Shown one piece after another: positions 10,491 to 20,809 of a stretch of DNA of 64,000 bases. Each line of letters opens with the position of its first letter. The first letter of the stretch is position 1. This DNA comes from Varanus komodoensis. Lineage: Eukaryota > Chordata > Lepidosauria > Squamata > Varanidae. The notes under the pieces are model-generated. The model saw only the letters and a program-made list of their open reading frames with translations. It ran no database searches and was not told the origin of the DNA. The position numbers and the translations under genes were made by a program. Where the stretch lies: positions 54,221,162 through 54,285,161 of the forward strand of contig NW_025335568.1 in NCBI RefSeq assembly GCF_004798865.1, given 5' to 3'.

Positions 10491-11060
10491 CATTCCCACG
10501 TAGAACAGCATCAGCACAGCATTCTGCTCACAGAGTGGTCAACCAGCTTCCTACAGGATCCTTCAAGCCACAACAAACTCCTTCCTGCCCATGTTCCCCA
10601 GCAAGTGGTATACATAGGTATATTTGCTCTGATACTGGAGGTAGCATGGAGCCACCAGGACTAGCAGCCATTAATAGTCTTCTCCTCCATGGATTTCTCC
10701 AATCCCCCTTTAAAGCCAATTGGTTGCAATCATTTCATCTTGTGGAACCAAATTCCACACTTCAAAGACTGTGTGGAGGACTTTCTTATATCTGCACTGA
10801 ATCTCCCACCAGAAAAGCAAGGTAGGCAGACTCACTGGCCTGCCCAGCTGAGTTTTTGCATTTTGTGGAGAACAGGAGACAAATCTCCACTCCATCCTCT
10901 TCCTGCCATTATAGGAACAGCCCAGCTGAGCATTGGACTTTTGGAATACTCTGAGTTTGCAAGCTTCCATCTTTATACTTCTGTTTTCCAGGTGTGCTCT
11001 CCCCTTATTATTTCCTCAATCATGAGGACAGATGATAGTCTAGTCTTGCTTCAGTTTTTC
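10490..11060 (-). mobile_element. CR1-like LINE, 3' fragment, copy B
   Basis: The minus strand reads YKKVLHTVFEVWNLVPQDEM and then IATNWL (10715-10795), a decayed version of the 'KYFLTQHTVKLWNLLPQELVMAT' C-terminus also seen at 16585-16815. The 3' untranslated part toward 10500 contains CAGGATCCTTCAAGCC and CCAACCAGCTTCC-like phrases shared with 3664-3992. Confidence 0.65.
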
Positions 11061-12055
11061 ATAAGAATTTAACAAGAGCCACAAATTTCTCCATACTTAG
11101 GATGACAAGAAGTTGAGATGACTTTGGAAGAGAGTAAAACTGTCAGATATATTAATCCAGGCCCAGGAGTGCTTAGCTCTTAAAAGGCTGGGATTCAGTG
11201 TATTCAGCCATATTAGCACTTCTCTTTCCTTTCAGATTCTTCGACTTTCACAGTCACATGGCAGGCAAAGATGTCACAGTCTTCTTCATGCCGGGAATAT
11301 CTATTCAATTTGGTGGGTGCAAATGGGTGAGAAGTTTGTTTCAATTCATTTTTGATAAAGAATATACCAAATCACGTGAAATTCTTCATATATGGGAGAG
11401 AAAGATTTTAAAAATTCCCTACAGGAGAGAACATACCTGTTATAGTCTCATCCAGTGCTGTTTTCTCATCTTTTAATTTTTCTCTTTATTTTGAAGATGT
11501 TTTGCAAAAAGATAAAAGAAAATAGTAGTGGTGGAATCCACATTAGCTGGAATGTGCCCAGGAAAGCGATATTTCCGAAAATGCAAATCTAGTCTGGTTT
11601 TTGTTAGCCAAGAATCAACATGTGGGATTTTAGTGAGATTTCTCTGAACAAATGAGGTTAAAGGTAACAGCCGAAGAGCTAGTTGAGAGAACACCAAAAG
11701 GAAAGATACTTAGTAAGTGCAGACCTTACGGGAAATAATGTTCCAGCTCTTAATTGTGAGAGCTGTGGTGGCAAAGCACTGTGCCATAACGAATATCCTG
11801 TCTGAGCTATCTTTGACCATTTCCCATCATGGTTGCTTATTATAAATCACATCGTCAACAACAAAATCAGGACATTATTTTTAGTGGGCTCATGCTTTAG
11901 CATGCGTTTTGCAAGAAATGGAGGGACTGCATAACGGTGATTTCCTTATTAGTTGTAGATGTGATTTATGCTTGGTGCGTAGCAGTGATTTCCTTATTAG
12001 TTATAGATGTGATTTATGCTTGGTGACAGTGATCACAGATGTTTGTGTGATGTTT
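11061..12055. other. No confident feature
   Basis: AT-rich unique-looking sequence. A segment near 11935-11975 and another near 11986-12025 are near-identical (GTGATTTCCTTATTAGTTGT / GTGATTTCCTTATTAGTTAT, each followed by AGATGTGATTTATGCTTGGT), a direct duplication of about 45 bp. Confidence 0.45.
11938..12026 (+). repeat. Tandem duplication of a ~48-bp unit
   Basis: Two adjacent copies of a unit beginning GTGATTTCCTTATTAGTT and ending GATTTATGCTTGGT, separated by a few bases (gcgtagca). They are nearly identical, so the duplication looks recent. Confidence 0.75.
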
Positions 12056-12057
12056 GC

Positions 12058-12232
12058 ATCATAGGAAGAACACAGGAAGTTGCCTTGTATTAAGCTGGCC
12101 CATTCCTTGTTTATTCTGGTTGCGGGTGGGCTTCCAAGGTCTTGGGTGCTATTTATCAGCCTGACTGCCAGAGGTTGAAGCTGGGACATTCCGCCTTGCG
12201 TGTTGACTCCCTGTGTATCCACCCGTTCATCC
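12058..12232 (-). mobile_element. tRNA-derived SINE (second family), degraded
   Basis: In minus orientation this matches the SINE type with 'gcatgcaaaaggtcccaggttcaatcc' in the head and 'ggcagcttcctatg' at the end. Here the + strand reads AGGAAGTTGCCTTGTATTAA, then CTGACTGCCAGAGG and GGGACATTCCGCCTTGCGTG. Plus-strand copies lie near 19205 and 45090. Confidence 0.55.
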
Positions 12233-12757
12233 GAGCAATGCCAGGCAGTGTCTATTGGAGATGAATGAATCGGTCTATTGACAAGTCACTTTCACAGGTA
12301 ACTCTGTTCCAGCCCATTTCTAAATCCATCTGTGACTTTAAAAAATCTGCAAGAATTTTAAATACATATTTAAAATTCAATACATATTTTATGTATTAAA
12401 TAAATACATACATACATATTTAATTGCATTGTGTTTGTGCCTAATCTCCAATGAGGGGAAGAAGCGAGTTTATAGTATCCCATGCAGATTAGGGGTGGGT
12501 GAGGGGCATGGGGCATGGGTGGCAGGGCAGGAGGCAGAGCAGCTGAGATCCAGGCGACTAGAACCTTGGGGATGCGAGTCCAGAGTGCAATAAGCGGTCC
12601 AGTAACGAATCCAAGTCATAATCCAGCCAGCCCCAGGTCTGAACTGGGAGCAGAGAACGGGACAAGGCAAGGAGCAGTCCAATAAGCAAGAATGTGGTCA
12701 GAGCAGGCCAGAGGTCAGGAACCAGGAAGACAAAACGACCAGGGGCAGGGGCAGGAA
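12233..12757. other. Unassigned, part GC-rich
   Basis: 12360-12425 is AT-rich with a repeated TACATATTT phrase. From about 12490 the sequence becomes GC-rich and contains phrases such as GGGACAAGGCAAGGAGCAG and CAGGAACCAGGAAG that recall long-terminal-repeat sequence of squamate retrotransposons. I cannot define ends, so I leave it unassigned. Confidence 0.25.
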
Positions 12758-12758
12758 C

Positions 12759-12782
12759 GGGGTTGGGGTTGGGGTTGGGGTT
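12759..12782 (+). repeat. (GGGGTT)4 G-rich tandem repeat
   Basis: Four exact copies of GGGGTT, preceded by two GGGGCA-like units at 12742-12753. With four runs of four G it could form a G-quadruplex. It is not the vertebrate telomere unit TTAGGG. Confidence 0.9.
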
Positions 12783-12799
12783 CGGTTCACTCACTCCTC

Positions 12800-13296
12800 T
12801 GGGAACATCCGTCCCCCGGCAGGTTGCAGAACAAGGAAGAAATGAGTGACTCAAGAGAGAGACAGAGAGGAAAAGAAAATGAATATGGTGGAAAGTGACA
12901 TATCCATCCCACCAGGTCCAGAGAATATGACCTCCTAAATCTTACTTTGAATCCCTCTGTCTTCAACCAAACTGGTATTGCCAATTTAGACTTTCCATCT
13001 CTTAGATCCCTGCTGGAAAGATCCTAACCATGTGCTCTCACAGCTGGTTTGTCCCTATCCCAGCAGTGCCCACTCGGTGCTCTGTTTAGTCTCGGCTAGC
13101 AGATGATTGTCAATCATACATTTCCATGGGAGAAACAGAGGCACTCAAAATTAACACTTCCCCCACATGCACACCACCAAGAAGCAAGCATTCTCCTCCC
13201 TGCAGAGGCCCAGCCTAAGTTCTGTTTCTTAGTCACCTGCATTAGTGGCAAATGGCTGGGACCGGACAGATGAATGGATTCTATATTTTGGGATGG
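12800..13296. other. No feature recognised
   Basis: No repeat or exon that I can support. Confidence 0.3.
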
Positions 13297-13366
13297 CCCA
13301 ATCCTATACACACTGCCCTGGGGGTAAGCCCCACTGTTGTTCTGACTAGACACAGACAAGGCTTAG
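13297..13366 (+). mobile_element. Short palindromic MITE-like repeat, copy 2
   Basis: Reads CCCAATCCTATACACACTGC, then GGGGGTAAGCCCCACTG and TCTGACTAGACA, the same family as 4330 with a shortened middle. Confidence 0.5.
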
Positions 13367-13369
13367 AAA

Positions 13370-13720
13370 CAGCAACAAGTGCCTCTTTCCCCTCTTTTCT
13401 TTGAATCTACACCATTGGTAGATCTCGGCCAGCCCTAACATGAAAGAAAAGCCTAACAGCTTGCTGTAGATTAGGCTAAGGCAATTGCTTGGTCACGTGA
13501 TGTGTTCCAGTGCCGTGTTTGCTGTAATATTCTTAGCTCAGTGCCAGCTTCTCCATTAGGCGCTCTCCCTTCTCTCTCCATGGGGTTTATAACTTGGCTG
13601 CAACACGAAGTTTCCTCTTGGTTGAAACTTGTCAGGCAAACATCTCAGCCCAAGGGATAATTTTATTTCTCTTCCCTCCAAGAAGCATTTTACATTTCTG
13701 AATGTATTTCTAAGACTGGA
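13370..13720. other. No feature recognised
   Basis: No repeat or exon that I can support. Confidence 0.3.
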
Positions 13721-13723
13721 AAC

Positions 13724-13724
<1 letters not shown>

Positions 13725-13775
<51 letters not shown>

Positions 13776-13777
13776 TC
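13725..13777 (+). repeat. (CTTT)n microsatellite
   Basis: About thirteen uninterrupted copies of CTTT/TTTC. On the minus strand it is translated as a lysine/arginine/glutamate repeat in a spurious 188-codon open frame. Confidence 0.95.
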
Positions 13778-14130
13778 ATAAAATTTAAAACAAAGCAAAA
13801 CAAAACAAAATGCTTTGGGGTCAAGCATCCTTCTCAAGGTCCATATCTGGCTTCCATCAGCTATTTCTGTGGTTGTGTGGTATATTCTGAAAATGTAAGC
13901 TCCCAATGCTTTTAAAGACAATTCTTCTGCTGCAATGCAAACCTTCCATTGTGAACTAATGGTACTACAACATATTCTTGCAGCTGCAGGAAACTGTGGC
14001 ACACAAGTCCCAGAGACATTTCTTGGGGCCCTGCAGTGGGTGTGCAACAGTCCGAAATGTGGCATCCCAGTCCGAAACAAATCAGGCTGCCACATGGTCC
14101 ATTCTGCAGAATGCAGGAGCACAATCTCAT

Positions 14131-14183
14131 GGTGCTATCCTGTGCAAATCTTCTCAGAAGTCAGTCCCATCAATTTGAATGGG
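14131..14183 (-). mobile_element. Short palindromic MITE-like repeat, copy 3
   Basis: Reads TGCTATCCTGTGCAAATCTT, then CTCAGAAGTCAGTCCCATCA and ATTTGAATGGG, the inverse orientation of copy 1. Confidence 0.5.
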
Positions 14184-14189
14184 TACAGA

Positions 14190-15285
14190 GGCAGAGGACT
14201 GCAGCCATAACTATCCTGAATCTGAACAAAAGCTCTGGGTCCATTAAAAGGCAACAGGGCAGTAATGCTCTCTGTGGCCAACCTTAAAGGACTCAACTGG
14301 GGCCAAGTCCACTGTTTCCACAAAAAACTAGGTCTGATTTCACAGAAATGTTCTTTGAGCAACCAAACCATGCAAAACACTAAATGAATTTTAGGATGAA
14401 ACTTCATTCTGACTAGTCTTCAAGACCCCTCAAGACCTCTCAAATCAGGTCTTGGTTTAGCCACTTCCTGATAGCAGTAGAAACATCTAAGATAACCTCT
14501 CTCGATGTAACAGAGAGAAGGTTTCCCAGATACTTGTGTGGCTTCCATTTGGCCTGTGATTCTCATCGAACAGCTTTCATCATGGAGAAATGGGATAATT
14601 CCACATCTTCGTACAGCCCTTCATAACTCCTTAAAATCTCTCCAGAGAGCTGAAGAACCATCCAGAGAAGAATCTGGTGGAAGCTGTTGGGGTGCAAGAA
14701 GAAAAAAAATGAAATTGTCCCTTCATAGGAGGTGAATTGCTCACTCGCCTACCATTAGATTCTGCCCATAATTAGCAATGAGTTCCTTAATTTGTCTTCT
14801 GTGATTTCATGGAACATTGTGCATCATTTTGCAATTGAAAAAAAATCCTAGAATTTAAGAAAGAAAGTTGAACTTGCTGAGGTCGTGGCAAACACCAGTT
14901 ATAGCTTAGCGTGATCATGTATCCTCTGTTTTGAAGGTCTACTCTCCTTGAAGGGCTGCCCATTCCAAGTCCAATATAAAGATCAAGAATCATCAGGAAG
15001 GAGAGCTGAGCCTTGACACTGTGCACAAGCAGAACCTGGGCAGCAGTATGAAGGAGGCACGCAGGCCATCTCATTATGGGCTTCACCACTATGGTGTGAT
15101 GCATTGCATTTCTACTTAAATTATACTCATGATTTATAAATGTGCACCTATACTTATAAATTAGCACATGCACATTTTATGTAAGCTGATGCCCGGTTTG
15201 TGTTCTTTTTTGGTGATGTGTTCCCCGCCCCCCCACCCCTTTTTTGGCTATTCATACATAGCCATCTTTGGTCTTCCCAGTTGTA
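14190..15285. other. No feature recognised
   Basis: Unclassified AT-rich sequence. A minus-strand open frame of 128 codons at 14787-15173 has no recognisable family. A C/T-rich patch lies at 15224-15245. Confidence 0.3.
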
Positions 15286-15292
15286 CAAATTA

Positions 15293-15446
15293 AAACAGCC
15301 CAGAGTATGGTCTGAGGGCACATAAGGCATCCGCTATGTTGCAGCTAAGCAAGGCTGGGGCTGCCTGAGCTTGGAGGGGAGACCACCTGGGAACTGCATG
15401 CAGCCACCTTGAGTTCCACAGTGGGAGAAAGATGGGATATAAATAG
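15293..15446 (+). mobile_element. 5S rRNA-like SINE
   Basis: The head contains GCAGCTAAGCAAGGCTGGGG, matching the box A region of 5S rRNA (gctaagcagggtcgggcc), and TTGGAGGGGAGACCACCTGG, matching box C (ttggatgggagaccgcctgg), at about the correct spacing. These are the internal pol III promoter elements of 5S genes. Downstream the sequence departs from 5S and ends GAAAGATGGGATATAAATAG, the same LINE-like tail as the tRNA SINEs here. This is therefore read as a 5S-headed (SINE3-type) retroposon rather than a 5S gene. The first third of 5S is poorly preserved. Confidence 0.65.
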
Positions 15447-16470
15447 AATAATTCAATAACTAAAACATCAGTGATTGAAAATGATGGGAGAAAGACAAAT
15501 AAAAGAAGTGGCCCTGAATTAGCTGACATATTTGCTGGAAAAGTTCATGAACACACATAGCAACAGATTAGCCCCGAACCAGGCCACTCTGTGTGCTATG
15601 ACGTGCCCCAGGGGTCCCATTCACTTCAGTGGAGGTCTGATCCCTTGCGAAGGCATTTATCTATGAAGAGTGGTGCTCCCTAATATGCTGAGAGAGCTTG
15701 GTGTGGATGCACCAGAACCTCTGTTCTCAGAGTAAATCACAAGCTCAGAATAGAATCAGAAGCCTAAGCCTACTAAAGTAAACAATAATTTGGGAACACC
15801 AAATCAAATTGTATTCTGTAGGCCCAAATTGGGAGCAACTACTTTCCATTCAGAGGTACTTCCTAATAGCAACCACTTACTTCTTATGAACACTAACATG
15901 AACTAGGCAACTACAGATACTTTGGATATTATGGTTTTCTAGACCATAAATGTCATGACTAAATTCTGTGCCAAGTTGTGTAGCTGCTCTGAACAAAGCC
16001 ACATTTTGTAAGCTTGAACATATGTGCAAATTTGGCTTATTTTTTGCAGAGAAATGAGTACCTATACTGGAATGAAACATAAATGTGAATGGATATTACT
16101 GGCAAAATGAACAGAGATGTATTTGTCTGCTGTGGTTTGAACTTGGATGTGTCATACAATGTCTATATCTATTTGAAATGCCATTTTTAAAATATTTGTA
16201 GGTTATCCCATTCCTCTAAAGGGGGGATGATTTTTGGCCAGAATGTGGTGTGTGGATGTGGTTTCCATGACAATTACTCTGGAACCTGGAACACACTAAT
16301 TGCTTTAGCCAAGTCATGTGAAATGGTTGCGTCTAGCCATCAGTAACATAGGCACAGATGCTTTTTCAGGTTGGAAAAAGTAGGGACTAGAATTGTTCCT
16401 TGGCTAATTTTTCCACTGCCTTCCTAGATGGAAGCAAGACATTTTGCAGTTCCTGCCAATGGTCTTTTTA
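15447..16470. other. No feature recognised
   Basis: Unclassified sequence without a repeat or exon that I can support. Confidence 0.3.
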
Positions 16471-16880
16471 CATAGACCATTGAAGCAGAGCCATGCTGGG
16501 CCCGACCAAAGGTGCCTCTAGTCCAGCACTTGGTTCCCCCAGTGGCCAACCAGCGGGGCACAAGACCTCCTCCTGCCCAGCACCTCAGCAGCTGGTGTGT
16601 GCAGACACGGCACCTCCAGCGAAGGAGGAAGCACTCAGGCAGCCAGGCATCTCCATGCATCTGCCCAATCCCTTTTTAAGGTCATGCGGATCGGTGGCCA
16701 TCACCAATTCCTGTGGCAGCAAATTCCATAGTTTAACTGTATGCTGTGTGAGGACGTACTTCTTGTTTGCCATAAGCATTCCCCAGTCAGATTCAGGGGA
16801 TGACCCCAGGTTCAAGTGTTATGGGAAAGAGCGAAAGATCTCTCACTCTCCCCTTTCTCCATTCCATGCATTATTTTAAT
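16470..16880 (-). mobile_element. CR1-like LINE, 3' fragment, copy C
   Basis: On the minus strand 16585-16815 is open and reads ANKKYVLTQHTVKLWNLLPQ, then ELVMATDPHDLKKGLGRCM. This matches the C-terminus of CR1-clade ORF2, the same place as 'NFFTERVVRHWNRLPREVV' in classical CR1. The 3' untranslated region runs toward 16480 with CATGCTGGGCCCGACC-type phrases. It is the best preserved of the four copies (others at 3664, 10490 and 18232). Confidence 0.75.
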
Positions 16881-18010
16881 TGACTAATAATGCATTTGAA
16901 TTTACATGTCAATGAACTGTCTTTAAATTGTTGAAACATTGGAGTCATAGCCGGGTGATTATTTTTCCTCCCAGCTGGCTACAAAAGGCTTCTCAAAATT
17001 TCCCACCCTATTTGTGGGAACAGAAAATGGGAGACATTTTCACCAAAATTTTCCTGGGGGTGAAGAGAAACGCTCCTACAGTTGCATACTGATAAGTTTC
17101 GCCATTGGCAGTATTCATAGTACAGGTTTTTTCTTTCTATTTCTTAAGGATTTTTAGCTTTCTGTACTGCCACCACAAGATCAACTCTGTTAGCAGGCTG
17201 TCTTCCATTTTTCATCCTGTGCAATATCCCATAAAGAGCATCACTTCAGGGCACTGTTGGGGAATAATAATAATGTTGGGGGAAAATTGGAGACGATTCT
17301 GAAATGTGGCCTTTTAGTTCATGTGCGGAACAGTGCTGAAGAACAGACAATTGACGACTTTGCTGAGAAAAACATCTCATGAGAAAGTTTTGGTCCAGCT
17401 GAGTAGCCATCCAGGATTTCCAGGGTCTTCCAACTGTGAAGGGTGATTGTGGGTACTTGTGGTCTACTGTGAGGGTGCTGATAATCGCCCTCCTTCGCTG
17501 GATGCCCTGCAGTGGGTGTGCAAGGGAGCAGTGCTGCATCCAGCTCCAGGGAAAAGATGGAGCTGGTGTGCGGTCCAAAGTTGGCCACCAATTTCTTGGA
17601 AGTTTTCCCCCATGCAAAAGGTCAGCTTTTTGCAGCCTCGTTCTCAGGGCACTTCATAATTGATTTTGAACTGGGTGGTGGTTTTGACCTTACCTAATCA
17701 GTGTGAGGTGACTGAGGGCCCTGTGTGTACTTTTTTTCTCCTCTTTATTTTATTGCTCTGCAGCCTCCAGGCTGCCTGTGCCTCATGATCTGAAAAAGAG
17801 ATCAGGGCCAAAAGAGGCAGGGCCCTACCTAGGCACAATAAGCACAAGACCCCATGAGAATTTCTCTGACATTATCCTCCTCTGAATTTCCTTTGGAACA
17901 TGTTTTTTCCATCCAACTGAATGAGCATGGTTGAAAAACATGAGGGAGACGTTTGGCACAGTACTTGTTTGGCTATTTCTCCTCAGAAAAGCAGAGAGTA
18001 ATTGTCAAAG
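16881..18010. other. No feature recognised
   Basis: Unclassified. A minus-strand open frame (17246-17617) and overlapping plus-strand frames have no family resemblance. Confidence 0.3.
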
Positions 18011-18012
18011 CA

Positions 18013-18222
18013 GAGCCGGTGTGATGTTGTGGTTGTGTTGGACTGGCACCCCAGAAATCAGGGTCCTGGTCCCCACTCAGCCAGGATGCTCCCTGGAGGG
18101 CCTTGGGCCTGTCACTCATTCTCAGCCTAGCCTACTTCACAAGAATGTTGGTGTGAGGATAAAATGAAGCTACGAAAGCCACCTTTGGACCCACATAAAA
18201 GGGGAAAAAAGGATATAAGTGC
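18013..18222 (+). mobile_element. tRNA-derived SINE, degraded
   Basis: Same family as 3245: GAGCCGGTGTGATGTTGTGG in the head, CCTGGTCCCCACTCAGCC over the B box, TCAGCCTAGCCTACTTCACA in the body and AAAAGGATATAAGTGC in the tail. It is followed directly by a CR1-like fragment in the same orientation. Confidence 0.8.
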
Positions 18223-18231
18223 AATGGAATT

Positions 18232-18432
18232 ATACTCTGGGCGGCTGTATGGCATCTCCAGTATCAGAGGCAGTATCCCAGTTGCCGGGGAGCATGGGTA
18301 GGAGAGTGCCACTGCACTCAGGTCCTGCTTGAGGGATCCTGCGAGCCTCTGGCTGACCACTGGATGAACAGGGCGCTGGACTGGGTGGACTCGGGGCCTG
18401 ATCCAGCATGACACTTCTCTTCATAAAGAAAA
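18232..18432 (+). mobile_element. CR1-like LINE, 3' end fragment, copy D
   Basis: Plus-strand copy of the element seen inverted at 3664, 10490 and 16470. It contains TCCAGTATCAGAGGCAGTAT, CAGGTCCTGCTTGAGGGATC, CTGGCTGACCACTGGATGAA and GGGCCTGATCCAGCATGACA, then CTTCTCTTCATAAAG near the end. Only 3' untranslated sequence remains. Confidence 0.65.
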
Positions 18433-18479
18433 CAAAGTTAGCTCAAAATAGACCTGTGATCATGATCATCCAAGTGGTT

Positions 18480-18692
18480 TGAGATCCTATTTTATTATTT
18501 TTCATTTTATTTATTTTATTATTTTATTCCATACTGTAGTTTTAAATGTTTGTGTTGTCTTTCATGGTGCTTCATGATTTTAATGGTTGTTAAATTAAAT
18601 TGTTTAACTGATTTAAATCATTTTAATTTATCTGCCAAAGAAGCTTTGGCCATTGAATGGAATAGAAATGCCAGATATGCAGACTTAAAATA
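18480..18692 (+). mobile_element. CR1/L2-group LINE 3' untranslated remnant
   Basis: T-rich sequence with TTAATGGTTGTTAAATT, ending GAAGCTTTGGCCATTGAATG and GAATAGAAATGCC. This resembles the terminal 'ggcggtatagaaat' of the LINE 3' ends near 8340 and 52220. No coding part remains. Confidence 0.4.
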
Positions 18693-18699
18693 AAAAGAG

Positions 18700-19200
18700 G
18701 TGTCAAAGAGCAAATCTTTTCATATAGGTAGTTTTATTCCACTGGCCTACAGAAATAAAACTTGGGAAAGAACATTCAAATACACCAAAAATATTTGTTC
18801 TCTCCACACCTAATAATGACTATATTTTTCTTGCAAATGCACTCTGTATTATTTTTAAAAACAGCATTTGGTGACAGAAGAAATGCGAAGCGGAGCATGC
18901 AGCTACATGAGGGCTACAGTTTGGACAGCAGGGTGGGAGGAGATACGGGTTCAAGACAGGTTCAGCATATGAGATAAAAAGGCATTTTGTCCAAATAAGT
19001 ACCATCATACCACATAAGCAGCCAACTAAAACAGTTGTGGAGATGCACTCCAGCAGAATGAGGAAAGGTGACTGACTGACTTTGTTGAAATAATAAAGGG
19101 GGAAGGAGAGGACACACCAGACTTACCACTGGGCTAACATTTCTTCTCTGCCACTATCATACCTCAATCTTTTACTAGTGTCTTCCCTTGAGTTGCAATT
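18700..19200. other. No feature recognised
   Basis: No repeat or exon that I can support. Confidence 0.3.
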
Positions 19201-19204
19201 TATT

Positions 19205-19427
19205 CCATTAGAACATCAGTATACATCAGTAAGAAGCAGCCATTGCTCCATACTGAGTGCCTGCTTTTCATGACAAAGGTTCCAAGTTCAAGTACCAGCA
19301 TCTCCTGGTAGGGCTGGAAGGAACCCTATCAGAAACCCCAGAAAGTTGCCGCCAGTCAGTGTCAACATTACATGTTGGACCCATGGCCTGACTGCTCAGG
19401 GTAAGGCCAGTTCCTATGTGCTTATGT
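19205..19427 (+). mobile_element. tRNA-derived SINE (second family)
   Basis: Contains GCCTGCTTTTCATGACAAAG and GTTCCAAGTTCAAGTACC over the tRNA B-box region, then CATCTCCTGGTAGGGCTGGA, ACCCCAGAAAGTTGCCGCCA, GTCAGTGTCAACATTACATG and a terminal GGCCAGTTCCTATGTGCTTA. This is a different SINE from the one at 3245. Confidence 0.65.
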
Positions 19428-19429
19428 CT

Positions 19430-19800
19430 TTTTTCAGAATGCAAGAGAACAGGTCCCTGTCCCTAGGATCCTACAGTCTAAAATTCAACTAATATGGAAC
19501 AACAGAGGATGGGGAGACTGGGGCAAATCAGAGGGGAACAGCTGGCTGATTCCATGCGATGAACCAAAGTCTTTGCAGGAACCTTTCAAGGAGAGCTTTG
19601 AAGAAGCCTGGAGATGTTCTGGGTGGCAAATTCCCAGGGTATAGAGCAGCAGCAGGGACTGGGTGAGAGTTTTGATTCCATTCATTTCTGATTAACAAGA
19701 AAGAGCTCACCAATGTCATTTCTAGAAGAGAAAGGCCTTGAAATGTTTTCTTAAAGTAATGCTGTAGAAAACAAAATCCACATTTGTCCATCATCAGAGC
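19430..19800. other. Probable old repeat, unassigned
   Basis: GAACAGGTCCCTGTCCCTAG followed by ATCCTACAGTCTAAAA near 19450-19485 resembles a common amniote LINE 3' untranslated phrase, also seen near 47450. The rest is unclassified. Confidence 0.3.
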
Positions 19801-20165
19801 CTACTGGAAAAGACCAAAACAAATCTATCTAGTGCAGTGTTTTGTTCCCGCAGTGACCAAGATGCTCTTCCGGGAAGCCAACAAGCTGACCATGAGTGCA
19901 ACAGGTCCCCAAAAAGCCTCTGCTGCTGGAGGTGACCATGGATAGTCTTGATCTACGCACGACTGTTAGCCAAATGGAACCTCCACGTTGGAAGGTTGCC
20001 TCCCAGCCTCATATCCTGGGGCAAGCAGTGGACCAAGGCTACCAGCCTCATGTCCTTCTCACGAGGACCAAGTAGCTTCTAGTTTGCCATCACTGAAAAG
20101 GCAGGCCAGACTGAGTAGATGCAGATATGCCCCAGCAGGTTGGTCCTTACACTCTCATATCATTT
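19800..20165. mobile_element. Probable CR1-like LINE remnant
   Basis: TCTATCTAGTGCAGTGTTTT, then CGCAGTGACCAAGATGCTCT, GGAAGCCAACAAGCTGACCA and TGAGTGCAACAG share the phrase order of the CR1-like copies at 3664 and 18232 ('...CAGTGGCCAACCAGATGC...GAGTGCAACAGC...'). It is weak and divergent. Confidence 0.4.
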
Positions 20166-20479
20166 TCTGATGCTGCAGGCTGGCTGGAGGAGAAAGCTTG
20201 GAGGCATGTGATGTGCCCTGAGTGTTGCTGTCTTTGAAGATGATTCAGAAATGGCATCTTGTGCAAAATGCAATCTGTGATGGCCAGACTGACTGAAGGC
20301 GCCTGAGAGTCTGAATAGGGAACACCAATCCTGGCCCACATGAACTATCTATACATTTTCTGGGCCAAAGCGCTGATTTTAACCCATCGGGCCTTACACT
20401 GCTTGGGGCTGCAGTGGCTGGCAGAATGCTTCTCCAGGTATGAACTTACCTGTGCACTAGAATCAATAGCTGAGGCTGT

Positions 20480-20563
20480 CCCATGAAGGGAGGATTTAAG
20501 GATGGCAACAGCAGAAAGGGCTTCTTTAGTGGTGGCTCCCTGGTTGGGGAATGCTCTGCAGCA
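20480..20563 (+). mobile_element. CR1/L2-group LINE, first part, split by a SINE
   Basis: Reads ERASLVVAPWLGNALQQ near 20510-20563, equivalent to the 'RAFSVVAPRLWNALP' segment near the C-terminus of CR1/L2-group ORF2. It breaks off where a T-rich tract and a minus-strand SINE begin, and continues after the SINE near 20810. Confidence 0.65.
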
Positions 20564-20588
20564 ATTTATTTATTTATTTATTTATTTT
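20564..20588 (+). repeat. (TTTA)n, tail of the inverted SINE
   Basis: About six copies of TTTA. This is most simply the A-rich 3' tail of the minus-strand SINE that follows. Confidence 0.85.
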
Positions 20589-20806
20589 TCGATTTATATC
20601 CTGCCTTTTTCCTACAAAGGGCTCAAGGCAGCTTACATCTCCTCCTCCACCTTATCCCCACAACAACAACCCTGTGAGGTAGGTTGGACTGAGAGTCTGT
20701 GACTGGGCCAAAGTCACCCAGTTGCCTCCATGGCCGAGCGGGGACTCGAACCCAGATCGTCTGAGTCCCAGTCCCATGCTCTTAACCACTACACCACACT
20801 GGCTCT
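20589..20806 (-). mobile_element. tRNA-derived SINE, nearly complete
   Basis: Full reverse-complement match to the family at 3245: GATTTATATCCTGCCTTTTT (tail), AAGGCAGCTTACATC, AACCCTGTGAGGTAGGTTGG, AAAGTCACCCAGTTGCC, GGGGACTCGAACCCAGATCG (B box) and CTTAACCACTACACCACACT (A box). It is little diverged from the 3245 copy, so relatively young. It interrupts a plus-strand LINE. Confidence 0.88.
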
Positions 20807-20809
20807 CAT

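Noticed and set aside
12759-12782. GGGGTT repeats as an interstitial telomere
   Set aside because: The vertebrate unit is TTAGGG; only four units of a different sequence are present.
13556-14122. 188-codon minus-strand open frame
   Set aside because: The centre is the (CTTT)n microsatellite translated as lysine/arginine/glutamate repeats, and the ends show no domain.
15293-15446. Functional 5S rRNA gene
   Set aside because: Only the middle and 3' promoter regions match; the start is diverged and the 3' end is replaced by a SINE tail.
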